Assembly: GCA_944391565.1 (NCBI GenBank)
Contig: CALXUB010000007.1
Span: 37,605 to 101,604 of the forward strand
DNA: 64,000 bases
Direction: 5' to 3'
DNA from: an uncultured Alphaproteobacteria bacterium
Lineage (GTDB): Bacteria; Pseudomonadota; Alphaproteobacteria; CAAHEQ01; UBA3637
A program made the translations under genes and the position numbers. Positions 53,615 through 61,819 of the stretch are shown here, one piece after another. Each line of letters opens with the position of its first letter. Positions within the stretch are counted from its first letter, which is position 1. Below the pieces are notes generated by a model. The model ran no database searches. It saw only the letters and a program-made list of their open reading frames with translations, and was not told the DNA's origin.

Positions 53615-54138
53615 AAACAGGACTGGCTCTTTTGTTTTGTCTTTGTGCGGCGACAGCCCAGGCGACGGATTTACCGATGAATACGGCTGTTCTGCGAGGG
53701 CTTGACAAAGTGACAGGTCGAATGCAAACGTTTGAAATTCCTGTCGGAGAAGTCGGACAATTCGGTAAAACGTTTGTGATTCCGGAATCTTGTTTTACGC
53801 GTCCGCCGGAAGAATCTCCGGAAAATTCAGCTTTTTTGTATGTCTATGAGAAAAGCCTGAAGGGGGAAAATATTGAACTTTTTAAAGGATGGATGTTTTC
53901 AAGTAATCCCGCTCTATCTTCAATGGAAAATCCGGTCTATGACATTTGGGTGGTTGCTTGTGTGAATAAAGAGAATAAAGAAACTTCTGTCATAGAGCCG
54001 CCTGGCTCTCAGACACTGCCTCAACAGCAAATCGAGCCATCCGTTGCTTTGCCTTTCGGTGAAGCTGAAGCTGTTGTCTCATCACAAAATCTTGTTCCTG
54101 CTACACCTGTTGTGGAAGAGTTGCCGCTTTCCGAATAG
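53611..54138 (+). CDS. DUF2155 family periplasmic protein
   Basis: The 175-residue protein has a signal peptide (cleavage after AQA near residue 18). It then shows the DUF2155 core: AVLRGLDKVTGRMQTFEIPVGE, FGKTFVIPESCFTRPPEE and PVYDIWVVAC. DUF2155 proteins are alphaproteobacterial and of unknown role, commonly near mlaD. The C-terminal 45 residues are a Pro/Ala/Val-rich low-complexity tail. Confidence 0.88.
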   Translation: MKTGLALLFCLCAATAQATDLPMNTAVLRGLDKVTGRMQTFEIPVGEVGQFGKTFVIPESCFTRPPEESPENSAFLYVYEKSLKGENIELFKGWMFSSNPALSSMENPVYDIWVVACVNKENKETSVIEPPGSQTLPQQQIEPSVALPFGEAEAVVSSQNLVPATPVVEELPLSE

Positions 54139-54213
54139 CTTTGGATTCTCCTTGACAAAAAGCCGAATATGTTTTAAGTCCTATACAATCATAACTTAAA
54201 TGAAGAGGGAAGG

Positions 54214-54894
54214 ATGTTTAAAATAAAAGAACGCGATCAGCAGGAAATTGCGCAAGATGTGCTCATGCGTGAGGTTTCTGAAGATTTAAGGGCTCAGCAA
54301 TTAAAAGATTTTTGGGCAAAATATGGTCGGTTGATTTACTGCCTTGTTTTAATAATCATTATTGCTACGGTTGCTTTTGAAGGATATAAAACCTGGCGTA
54401 TGAATGTTCGGTTAGATGAGTCGGACATCTATGAGCAAGCAGCGCTTTACAATGCAGCCGGTCGTGCGGATGAAGCTTTGGCTGAATATGCGAAGTTGGA
54501 AAAAGCACACACCAATTATAAATATCTGGCACAATTTAGAATCGCCGGTATTTTGTTTGAACAAAATAAAAATGAGCAGGCCTTGTCTCTTTTAAATCAA
54601 CTGCGCCAGGATAAAAAGGTCCCTTCTGAATTGCGGGCTGTTGCGGCTTTCGGTTTTGTCAGTCGTCAAATTGATACGGCTGATCCGGCTCAGTTGCAAG
54701 AAGCGTTAAATCCATACTTGACAGCCGGCAATGCCTGGTATGGCAGCGCTGCGGAATTGTCAGCTTTACTGTTGGTTCGAGAGGGGAAAAAAGCCGCCGC
54801 TCAAAAATTATTAACTGAAACGCTTGCGAATGCATCTGTTCCCGAACAGGTAAAGCAACGGCTTGAAGTGTTGCAGACTATATTGGAAAAGTAA
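54214..54894 (+). CDS. YfgM-like membrane-anchored TPR protein
   Basis: The 226-residue protein has a cytosolic N-terminus, one membrane helix (about residues 41-60) and a periplasmic TPR-like array (about 75-220). It matches the YfgM/TPR_21 family, which associates with the SecYEG translocon and periplasmic chaperones. As in many proteobacteria it lies just before der. The ATG is preceded by GAGGGAAGG. Confidence 0.85.
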   Translation: MFKIKERDQQEIAQDVLMREVSEDLRAQQLKDFWAKYGRLIYCLVLIIIIATVAFEGYKTWRMNVRLDESDIYEQAALYNAAGRADEALAEYAKLEKAHTNYKYLAQFRIAGILFEQNKNEQALSLLNQLRQDKKVPSELRAVAAFGFVSRQIDTADPAQLQEALNPYLTAGNAWYGSAAELSALLLVREGKKAAAQKLLTETLANASVPEQVKQRLEVLQTILEK

Positions 54895-56256
54895 ATGATA
54901 AAAAAGACGGTCGTTGCATTGGTCGGCCGAACAAATGTGGGGAAATCCACTTTATTTAATCGGTTGACGGGGAAAAAGGAGGCTATTGTTCACGATATGC
55001 CCGGTGTCACTCGTGATCGGAAAGAAGGTTTGGCGCATTTGGGCGATTTGTCTTTTAAAATCATTGATACGGCTGGTTTGGAAGAAACAAGTTCTTTGGC
55101 AAAGGCTATGTGGCAACAGACAGAGAAAGCTATTGAACAAGCCGACATTGTGTTAATGATGATTGATGCCAGGTCTGAGTTGACGCCGTTGGATATGCGT
55201 TTGGCGACAGATTTACGCCGCCAAAAAAAGCCAGTTCTTTTATTAGCAAATAAATGTGAAGGCAGCAGTCAGTATTTGGCGGCTGCTGAAGCATATCGAT
55301 TAGGGTTGGGTGATCCGATTGCCGTTTCCGGTGAGCACGGGCAGGGCATGGCTGATTTGTATCAGGCACTTTTTCCTCTTTTTCCAAAAGAAGAACAGCA
55401 GGAACCTGTAAAAGAAAATATTCCGACTTCTGATTTAAAAATTGCGATTGTCGGACGGCCGAACGTCGGAAAATCAACATTGGTTAATCGTTTGTTGGGA
55501 CAGGAACGTCTGTTGACAGGGCCTGAGGCTGGCGTGACTCGAGATGCTATTTCGGTTGAACTCACATGGAAAGACAAAAAAATTGAAATGACGGATACAG
55601 CCGGATTGCGTAAACGTGGAAAGGTCAGCGAATCGTTGGAAAGAATTTCTGCCGCGGATACAAAACGTGCCTTAAATTTTGCCGAGGTCGTGATTGTGGT
55701 CGTCGATGCAGCTAATCCATTGGAAAATCAGGACTTGCTGATTGCTCGTCAAACGATCGAGGAAGGACGAGCTCTTGTGATCGCCGTCAATAAGTGGGAT
55801 ACCATTGATAATCCGCGTTCGGTTATGTCAGAAATTAAGGAAAAATTGCGTGTTTCTTTGCAGCAGGTTAAAGGAGTACCCGTCGTCACCATCTCAGCGA
55901 AGACAGGAGCCGGATTGGATTTATTGATGAAAGAGGCTTTTCATATTTATGGAATTTGGAATAAACGCGTTCCGACACATAAATTGAATGATTGGTTGAA
56001 AAGAATGACGGAAGCGACTCCGCCACCTTTGGCTAAAAACGGTCGTCGTATCCCGATGCGCTATATGACACAGGTAGGTATTCGGCCGCCAACATTCGTT
56101 ATTTTTTCAAGTAATCCTGATGAATTGCCCGAATCTTATCTGCGTTATTTATCAAACGGCTTGCGTCGTGATTACGGCTTGGACGGAACACCAATCCGAA
56201 TTCATATGCGTAAACGTGAAAATCCATATGCTGTTAAGTCAGATAAAAAATCCTAG
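54895..56256 (+). CDS. der: Ribosome assembly GTPase Der (EngA)
   Basis: Der helps assemble the 50S ribosomal subunit. The 453 residues contain two GTPase domains: Walker A motifs GRTNVGKSTLFN (residue 11) and GRPNVGKSTLVN (near 188), each with DTAGL and NKW/NKC motifs. The KH-like domain follows. The ATG starts right after the YfgM-like stop. A hairpin (56266-56289, TTAATCGG / CCGATTAA) follows the gene but lacks a T-run on this strand. Confidence 0.96.
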   Translation: MIKKTVVALVGRTNVGKSTLFNRLTGKKEAIVHDMPGVTRDRKEGLAHLGDLSFKIIDTAGLEETSSLAKAMWQQTEKAIEQADIVLMMIDARSELTPLDMRLATDLRRQKKPVLLLANKCEGSSQYLAAAEAYRLGLGDPIAVSGEHGQGMADLYQALFPLFPKEEQQEPVKENIPTSDLKIAIVGRPNVGKSTLVNRLLGQERLLTGPEAGVTRDAISVELTWKDKKIEMTDTAGLRKRGKVSESLERISAADTKRALNFAEVVIVVVDAANPLENQDLLIARQTIEEGRALVIAVNKWDTIDNPRSVMSEIKEKLRVSLQQVKGVPVVTISAKTGAGLDLLMKEAFHIYGIWNKRVPTHKLNDWLKRMTEATPPPLAKNGRRIPMRYMTQVGIRPPTFVIFSSNPDELPESYLRYLSNGLRRDYGLDGTPIRIHMRKRENPYAVKSDKKS

Positions 56257-56265
56257 TTTTCCTAC

Positions 56266-56289
56266 TTAATCGGGAACTTAACCGATTAA
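56266..56289. other. Hairpin downstream of der without a U-tract
   Basis: A perfect 8-bp stem (TTAATCGG / CCGATTAA) with an 8-base loop, followed by A-rich sequence. It may mark the 3' end of the der message but is not a typical intrinsic terminator on the plus strand. Confidence 0.5.
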
Positions 56290-56348
56290 AAAACAACAAA
56301 AACAGATTCCTTATTTGAAAAAAAATGTGTAATTTATAAAAAAACCTC

Positions 56349-56380
56349 TTGACAGGGGGGAGGGGGGGGTAGTTTATGCT
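56349..56380 (+). promoter_or_regulatory. Promoter with poly-G spacer for the giant cysteine-rich gene
   Basis: A perfect -35 (TTGACA, 56349-56354) is followed directly by six G, one A and eight G. Possible -10 elements are TAGTTT (56370, spacer 15) and TATGCT (56375, spacer 20). Neither spacing is ideal, so gain or loss of a few G would bring one to 17. A G-tract between -35 and -10 is a known arrangement for slipped-strand control in other bacteria. The exact -10 is not proven. Confidence 0.6.
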
Positions 56381-56413
56381 TATGGCAAGTACAACCAAAA
56401 AAATGAGGGGCAC

Positions 56414-59400
56414 ATGAAGAAGAAACAGAACGGTCGCAGCATGATTGAGATGCTGGGCGTATTGGTTTTAATAGGCGTTTTGAGCGTAGCGGCGTTATTT
56501 GGTTTCACGTATGCGATGAACAAGCATCGAGCGAACGAGACGATACACGATGTGATGTTGCGTGCGGCGAACGTTCCGATGACGGATGAGTTTTATCAGA
56601 CGCGTCCGACGGGATATGCGTTTAAATTTCCTGATTTGCAGAATGAGTTATCGACAATGGGGTATACGTTGAACACGTTGAAGAATGCGGAATACGGGTA
56701 TGTATATAAAGTGGAAGCTCCTTCCATTCCACGTCGGGTATGTAATTTGATTTTACGATTGGAGCCGACGGACATAGACGAGATACGAATCGGGGAAAGT
56801 AAAGAAGCTTACACGCGCGGGGCGTGGGATTTATGCACGACGCATGCGGATGCATCGGAACAAACGTTGATGACATTTTATTTTGAGAAGCATTGTACGT
56901 CGGATTCGGATTGCAGCAGCTGTCAAGAGTGTTTCCAAGGTCGGTGTCATGCAAACTATGATTTACCTGGGTGCGGGACTGTTGAACAATGTCCGACGGC
57001 TCCCGTTTGTAGTTATTGCCAAATAAAGCTTTATGATAATAGAGGATGCCATATCGGTTGTCAGGACACCCGTTGTTGTCCGGCTCCTGATTGTGCACCC
57101 GAGGATGTGTTTGACGCAGAAAAGTGCATCTGTCAGGATCCGAATTGTCCTGAGGTGGATGCTGTTTGTGGAACATGTGAAATTAAAATCTATGACAGCA
57201 ACAACTGTTTTGTAGGTTGTCAGGATACCAGTTCTTCTTGTTGTCCGGCGCCGAACTGTGAGCCTGGGGAAGTTTTTGATGCGGACAAATGTATCTGTCA
57301 GGATCCGAATTGTCCTGAAGTCAACGAAGTTTGCGAAACGAATGAAATCAAACTTTATGATGAAGAAGGATGTTTTGCAGGGTGTCAAATAACCAGTTGT
57401 AATCCCGCGCCCCATTGTGAGCCGGGCGACGTGTTTGACGAGGTTAGTTGTACCTGTCAAGGAGAAGGATGTGATCCTTTTGCCGGTTGTGCGGCTTGCG
57501 AAGTTGTTGTAAGAAATGACCAAGGCTGTCCTGTTGGGTGTGAACCGAAGAGCTGTACGGCTTGTTCTGAAGGCTATGTAGAGATTGGTCAGGATGAATG
57601 TGGTTGTCCTCTATGTCAATCTGAAGAATGTCCGGATCCTGGATCTAACTCGGGTTGTGCAGAGTTGGTGGAAGATACCGCATCAGTTCCGGGAACAGTG
57701 TGTTATACCTGGGGTTCGGATCAAACAACGACTAAGCAGACGGGTGCTTGTTGTGATGAAGGGACTGTCAGCTGTTGTCCGTTAACAGAAGATTGTTCAT
57801 GTGAAGCTGATCCGTCATGTGATGAGTGTACTTGTCCTGATCCGGGGGAAGCGCCGTGTGCGGAAGCGAGTTTAGAAAGCTATTCTTATACTTGTAAAAA
57901 TGGTGATACATTAAGTTGTCAAAGATGGAATCCAAGCGGGTGTGTTTGTGAAAGTAATGCCGATTGTGGTTCTTGTTCTCAATGTGTGAATGGTACCTGC
58001 GGTCCGGATGAGACGACGACAAAAGAAATAGGGGAATGTTGTGATGGGATTGAAAACTGCTGTCCATGGAAAGGGGAGTGCGAGAGATGTGTGCCTGCCA
58101 GCTGTGAGGATGTTGTTGATACGGTTCCTCCAGGCGAAGAAGCTTGTTATGAAACAGTTTCTGAGATGTGTGGACAGTCCTGTTCTGGTTATCGAAAGGT
58201 TTGTCCTGAAGGAGATACATGTCCGTCCGGTTCTCGACAAGTCGGGAGCGATAGCTGTGGCTGTCCGGTGTGTGAGCCCTGTCCGTTAGATCAGTTCTCA
58301 TGCGGTAGCGAGTGTTGTGTAGCGGCCAATCAATTCTGTTGCGGCGGAGATAGCTGCTGTGCAGAGGGTCATGCTTGCTGCGGCGGAGAATGTTGTTCAG
58401 AAGATAATATCTGTGTCGGCGATGCGTGCTGCCCGACAGCTCAAGTCTGTGGCGATACCTGTTGCGCTAACGGCGAGAGTTGCGTTGGAGGAGAATGCTG
58501 CTCGACCGGTGATGTCTGCGGGGACACCTGTTGTTCAAATGGGACCTGTTGTGACGGGACCTGCTGTTCAGAAGGTCAAACCTGCGGTAACGGCGGTGTT
58601 TGCTGTGATCCCCTCTCTTCTCCATGCGGTGAATGCGAAATCGAAGGAACTGACGCAAACGGTTGCCCTGCTTGCGTAGCAGACCCTGATTGTTGCACTT
58701 GTCCTGATCCCGGGGAAGAGCCGTGTACAGGTGCTGTTTTGGAAGACTATACTTACACTTGTTCTGACGGTTCAACACTGCCCTGCCAACAATGGAACAC
58801 GGATGAGTGTGTGTGTGAAACGGCCGACGATTGCGGTACCTGCTATGAGTGCGTTGACGGCATCTGCGTTTTCCAGGAAGGCTACCTTGTCTGCGAAAAT
58901 GAATGCTGTGATCCAGAAACGCAATTCTGCTGCAAAGGTACTTGTTGCTCTTCCACACAACGGTGTGGTGAAAACGGATGTGAGAACCTCGAATTATGTC
59001 CGAGCGGTATGCCTGTTCAACCAGGAGCAGCAAATTCTTATCCGGTTGAAGGTATGACAACAGATCAAGGGGATCCGGTTTGGTGTTGTGATGATGGGTA
59101 CGTTCCTGTCAACAAATGTCGCGGTGACCTCTCTGAATGTATGCAGACTTATACATATCAAGGCGCAATGTTCTATTATGAAATTCGGTGTTGTCAAAAT
59201 TGGACGGAGTATGATGGGACCGGCACATTCGGATTTAACAATATTGTTCTTCCTTATGGAACAAGGGATCCGCAATGCTGCTATACCAGCGATCGGATTG
59301 ATGTGAAGGGGTGGGTCAACAACGAATACTGTTGCCCGGATCGCGGATATCCGTATTATTCTGGTTCCGGCGGTATTTCTTGTCACTCGACCAAAAGTGA

Positions 59401-59452
59401 AATTAAAGAAGTTCAAGGCTATCCAGAAGATACAATTGATGACGGAACATAA
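56414..59452 (+). CDS. Giant cysteine-rich protein with prepilin-like N-terminus
   Basis: The 1012-residue protein begins MKKKQNGRSMIEMLGVLVLI. This matches a type IV prepilin: Gly-7 as cleavage site, Glu at +5 of the mature chain, then a hydrophobic helix. Residues to about 160 form a pilin-like or pseudopilin head. The rest, about 850 residues, is around 15% Cys. It has three to four units of about 55 residues with CQDPNCPEV joints (193-358), a distant pair of 56-residue units (474 and 763, CPDPGEAPC and CPDPGEEPC), and a granulin-like block of CC doublets (about 635-735). It is probably exported and displayed, cross-linked by disulfides. The GAGGGG ribosome-binding site precedes the ATG. 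Confidence 0.88.
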   Translation: MKKKQNGRSMIEMLGVLVLIGVLSVAALFGFTYAMNKHRANETIHDVMLRAANVPMTDEFYQTRPTGYAFKFPDLQNELSTMGYTLNTLKNAEYGYVYKVEAPSIPRRVCNLILRLEPTDIDEIRIGESKEAYTRGAWDLCTTHADASEQTLMTFYFEKHCTSDSDCSSCQECFQGRCHANYDLPGCGTVEQCPTAPVCSYCQIKLYDNRGCHIGCQDTRCCPAPDCAPEDVFDAEKCICQDPNCPEVDAVCGTCEIKIYDSNNCFVGCQDTSSSCCPAPNCEPGEVFDADKCICQDPNCPEVNEVCETNEIKLYDEEGCFAGCQITSCNPAPHCEPGDVFDEVSCTCQGEGCDPFAGCAACEVVVRNDQGCPVGCEPKSCTACSEGYVEIGQDECGCPLCQSEECPDPGSNSGCAELVEDTASVPGTVCYTWGSDQTTTKQTGACCDEGTVSCCPLTEDCSCEADPSCDECTCPDPGEAPCAEASLESYSYTCKNGDTLSCQRWNPSGCVCESNADCGSCSQCVNGTCGPDETTTKEIGECCDGIENCCPWKGECERCVPASCEDVVDTVPPGEEACYETVSEMCGQSCSGYRKVCPEGDTCPSGSRQVGSDSCGCPVCEPCPLDQFSCGSECCVAANQFCCGGDSCCAEGHACCGGECCSEDNICVGDACCPTAQVCGDTCCANGESCVGGECCSTGDVCGDTCCSNGTCCDGTCCSEGQTCGNGGVCCDPLSSPCGECEIEGTDANGCPACVADPDCCTCPDPGEEPCTGAVLEDYTYTCSDGSTLPCQQWNTDECVCETADDCGTCYECVDGICVFQEGYLVCENECCDPETQFCCKGTCCSSTQRCGENGCENLELCPSGMPVQPGAANSYPVEGMTTDQGDPVWCCDDGYVPVNKCRGDLSECMQTYTYQGAMFYYEIRCCQNWTEYDGTGTFGFNNIVLPYGTRDPQCCYTSDRIDVKGWVNNEYCCPDRGYPYYSGSGGISCHSTKSEIKEVQGYPEDTIDDGT
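56992..57486 (+). repeat. Tandem internal repeats in the cysteine-rich gene
   Basis: Three units of about 165, 165 and 159 bases encode about 55 residues each. The joint TGTCAGGATCCGAATTGT occurs at 57131 and 57296, nearly identical at the DNA level, so at least one duplication is recent. The third unit is more diverged. A separate pair of about 56 codons starts at 57833 and 58700. Confidence 0.8.
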
Positions 59453-59458
59453 ACAAAA

Positions 59459-59485
59459 CGGCCCCTTCGGGGGCTGTTTTTGTTT
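59459..59485 (+). terminator. Terminator of the giant gene
   Basis: CGGCCCC stem, TTCG tetraloop, GGGGCTG (one G-T pair), then a T-rich tract. It starts 6 bases after the stop codon. Confidence 0.85.
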
Positions 59486-59512
59486 TGCTGGACTTTTTGA
59501 AAAGACTATGGT
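59485..59512 (+). promoter_or_regulatory. Probable rnpB promoter
   Basis: TTGCTG, 16-base spacer, TATGGT, with a predicted start close to 59520-59525, the 5' end of the RNA. Confidence 0.5.
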
Positions 59513-59524
59513 ATCATTCTTTGC

Positions 59525-59883
59525 GTCAGAAGGTCAGGCAATCGCTGAGCTGTTCAACGCTTGGAGGAAAGTCCGGACTTCCTGGGAACAGGGTGACGGT
59601 TAACGACCGCCCGGGGAAACCCGAGGGAAAGTGCCGCAGAAAAGAAACCGCCTGTCCGTCGACAGGTAAGGGTGAAACGGCGAGGTAAGAGCTCACCGCT
59701 TTTCCGGCAACGGAAAAGGCACGGCAAACCCCATCCGAAGCAAGACCAAGAAAGTGGCTCTGATTCAATTCAGAAGGGAGTGTTCCCATCCCGCCCAATA
59801 GGTAGGTCGCAAGAGGCGCTCAGCAATGCGCGTCCCAGATGAATGATTGCCCGCGACAAAATCCGGCTTATCGACCTTCTGAC
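59525..59883 (+). ncRNA. rnpB: RNase P RNA (class A)
   Basis: This is the catalytic RNA that trims tRNA 5' ends. The ends pair as an 11-bp P1 helix (GTCAGAAGGTC / GACCTTCTGAC). The conserved core GAGGAAAGTCCGG lies near the 5' end, and ACAAAATCCGGCTTA near the 3' end, together forming P4 and the P2-P3 region. Internal AGAGCTCACCGC and GGCAAACCCC-type sequences are as expected. The length of about 359 bases is normal. Its 3' end nearly touches the convergent gpsA stop. Confidence 0.96.
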
Positions 59884-59884
59884 A

Positions 59885-60880
59885 TTAAAAACCTTCGTCT
59901 TTGAACGGCCGACTTAATAAATCTTCCATAGCTTCCTGAATGTTCATGCCATCAAATAAGACTGCGCAAACCGTTTCACAAATCGGCATGTCAATTCCTA
60001 CTTCGGCGGCTCGTTTTAAAACTGCCGGACACGTCGAAAGACCCTCGACCGTTCGCGTGTTGGTTTCAATCAAAGCCTGCGCGCGGCCCGCAACACCGAC
60101 TTCATAGCCAAAACTGAAATTCCGCGATTGTGTGCAGTTCGCCGTTAAAATCAAATCCCCCAATCCGCACATGCCCATCATGGTGCGCGCATGTCCTCCC
60201 AAAGCTTTGGACAATCGGATCATTTCATTTAACCCGCGTGTAATTAACGCCGCCCGTGCGTTGTCTCCCAAACCGGCGCCTTCGGCAATGCCCGCAGCAA
60301 TGGCCAGCACGTTTTTGACTGATCCGCCGATTTGCGGTGAAATCACATCCGTCGTCGAGTAGGGACGAAAAAACTTCGTTCCCAGCATTTCCGTCAAAGC
60401 CTGCGCCGTTGCCAAATCCGAACAGGCAATCGTTGTCGCCGTCGGTTTCATCAATGCCACTTCGTGCGCAAAGCCGGGACCCGATAAAATCGCCGTTTTG
60501 ACACCGGGCAAAACTTCCGCCGCCACTTCACTTAACAGCATGCCGGTTTTATCTTCAATGCCTTTGGCACACAAAACTAACAGCGTTTCCGGACGAACAA
60601 ACGGTTTGAGTTGTTCGAAAACGCACCGATTAAACTGCGCCTTAATGGAAACTAAAACAACATCGGCAAAAGCCATGACTTCTCCGATGTCGTTCGTGGC
60701 TCGAATAGCATCCGGCAGCGGCAAGTCCGGCATATACATCCGGTTGACATGCAAAGCGTTAATGTCTCGGACAACTTCCTCTTCCCGCGCCCATGTTAAA
60801 ACGGTGCACCCGGCTCGTGCCGCCGTCACTGCCAAAGCCGTTCCCCAGACACCCGTTCCGATCAATCCGATTTTTTTCAT
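59885..60880 (-). CDS. gpsA: Glycerol-3-phosphate dehydrogenase [NAD(P)+]
   Basis: GpsA makes sn-glycerol-3-phosphate for phospholipids. The 331 residues begin with the GTGVWGTALA dinucleotide motif. The catalytic-region segments GSVKNVLAIAAGIAEGAGLGDNARAALITRG and GLGDLILT are intact, with the catalytic Lys in SVKN. The gene has somewhat higher GC than its AT-rich neighbours at 12689, as do lgt and pgeF. It complements psd-pssA in membrane lipid synthesis. Confidence 0.96.
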   Translation of the reverse strand: MKKIGLIGTGVWGTALAVTAARAGCTVLTWAREEEVVRDINALHVNRMYMPDLPLPDAIRATNDIGEVMAFADVVLVSIKAQFNRCVFEQLKPFVRPETLLVLCAKGIEDKTGMLLSEVAAEVLPGVKTAILSGPGFAHEVALMKPTATTIACSDLATAQALTEMLGTKFFRPYSTTDVISPQIGGSVKNVLAIAAGIAEGAGLGDNARAALITRGLNEMIRLSKALGGHARTMMGMCGLGDLILTANCTQSRNFSFGYEVGVAGRAQALIETNTRTVEGLSTCPAVLKRAAEVGIDMPICETVCAVLFDGMNIQEAMEDLLSRPFKDEGF

Positions 60881-60941
60881 AAAGCCTCCTTTTTTCTTTC
60901 TTTATAAAACAAAATTATTCGGAAAGCAAACGAGAAAATAC

Positions 60942-60969
60942 TTGCGCCTGCCGATAACTTCGTTATAAT
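60942..60969 (+). promoter_or_regulatory. Promoter of the lgt operon
   Basis: TTGCGC, 16-base spacer, perfect TATAAT, with the -10 ending 22 bases before the lgt ATG. Confidence 0.75.
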
Positions 60970-60991
60970 AACCTTGAAGAGGTTTTTAAAG

Positions 60992-61819
60992 ATGTATCCA
61001 GGTATTCCATTTCCGAATTTTGACCCCGTCCTGTTTCAGGTCGGTTTTTTTGCTGTCCGATGGTACTCACTGGCATATATCGTGGGGCTTTTGCTGGCAT
61101 GGCTGTTGGTTCGCCGGATGAGCCGTTTTACCCATTCGACCTTTACCGTCTTAAAAGTCGACGACTTTTTGGTGTGGGCAACCATCGGTATCGTGGCCGG
61201 GGGGCGCCTGGGGTATGTCTTGTTTTATCAGCTGCCCTATTTTTGTGAATATCCGTTGCAGATTTTTGCTTTATGGAAAGGCGGTATGTCCTTTCACGGC
61301 GGTTTAATCGGAATGATCATCGCAACGGTGTGGTTTTGTAAAAAAAAAGACATCAATGTGTGGATGGTGGGGGATATGTTGGCGGTCGTCGCGCCGCTGG
61401 GGCTGTTTTTGGGGCGGTTGGCCAATTTTGTCAACGGCGAATTGTGGGGACGCGTCACGACGTCGGTGCCCTGGGCCATGCTGTTTCCCGAAGCCGGTGA
61501 TTTGCCTCGGCATCCGTCTCAGTTATACGAAGCCCTGACCGAAGGGCTGCTGTTGTTTGTGATTTTGAACCTTGTGTGGTGGCGATCGGAAAAATACCGC
61601 AATCGTTTTGGTTTTACGTGCGGATTGTTCTTTTTGCTGTATGGCATTTTCCGTTTCTGTATGGAATACTTCCGCGAACCGGACCCCTTCCTGGGCTATT
61701 TTGCGGGTCATTTGACAATGGGCCAGCTGTTGTGTCTGCCGATGGTTTTGTTCGGCATGTGGTGCATGGCGTTTTCGTCTCCTAAAATGCGGTTTAAAAA
61801 AATGATGGAGCAAAAATGA
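60992..61819 (+). CDS. lgt: Prolipoprotein diacylglyceryl transferase
   Basis: Lgt attaches diacylglycerol to the lipobox Cys of preprolipoproteins at the inner membrane. The ATG at 60992 has AGAGG 9 bases before it; a TTG at 60974 is less likely. The 275 residues give about seven membrane helices, with the signature GGMSFHGGLIG (catalytic His) and GRLANFVNGELWGR. The lipoproteins at 8308, 34813 and 51288 are possible substrates. It overlaps the next gene by 4 bases. Confidence 0.96.
   Translation: MYPGIPFPNFDPVLFQVGFFAVRWYSLAYIVGLLLAWLLVRRMSRFTHSTFTVLKVDDFLVWATIGIVAGGRLGYVLFYQLPYFCEYPLQIFALWKGGMSFHGGLIGMIIATVWFCKKKDINVWMVGDMLAVVAPLGLFLGRLANFVNGELWGRVTTSVPWAMLFPEAGDLPRHPSQLYEALTEGLLLFVILNLVWWRSEKYRNRFGFTCGLFFLLYGIFRFCMEYFREPDPFLGYFAGHLTMGQLLCLPMVLFGMWCMAFSSPKMRFKKMMEQK

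Noticed and set aside
56992..57486. Spaced repeats as a possible CRISPR array
   Set aside because: The period is about 165 bases, the repeats are coding and in frame, and no cas genes are present.
57768..59416. Long antisense open frames across the cysteine-rich gene
   Set aside because: They arise from TGT/TGC codon bias of the sense gene, which rarely creates antisense stops.
59526..59798. 90-residue minus-strand frame and two plus-strand frames over rnpB
   Set aside because: The sequence is fully explained by RNase P RNA.
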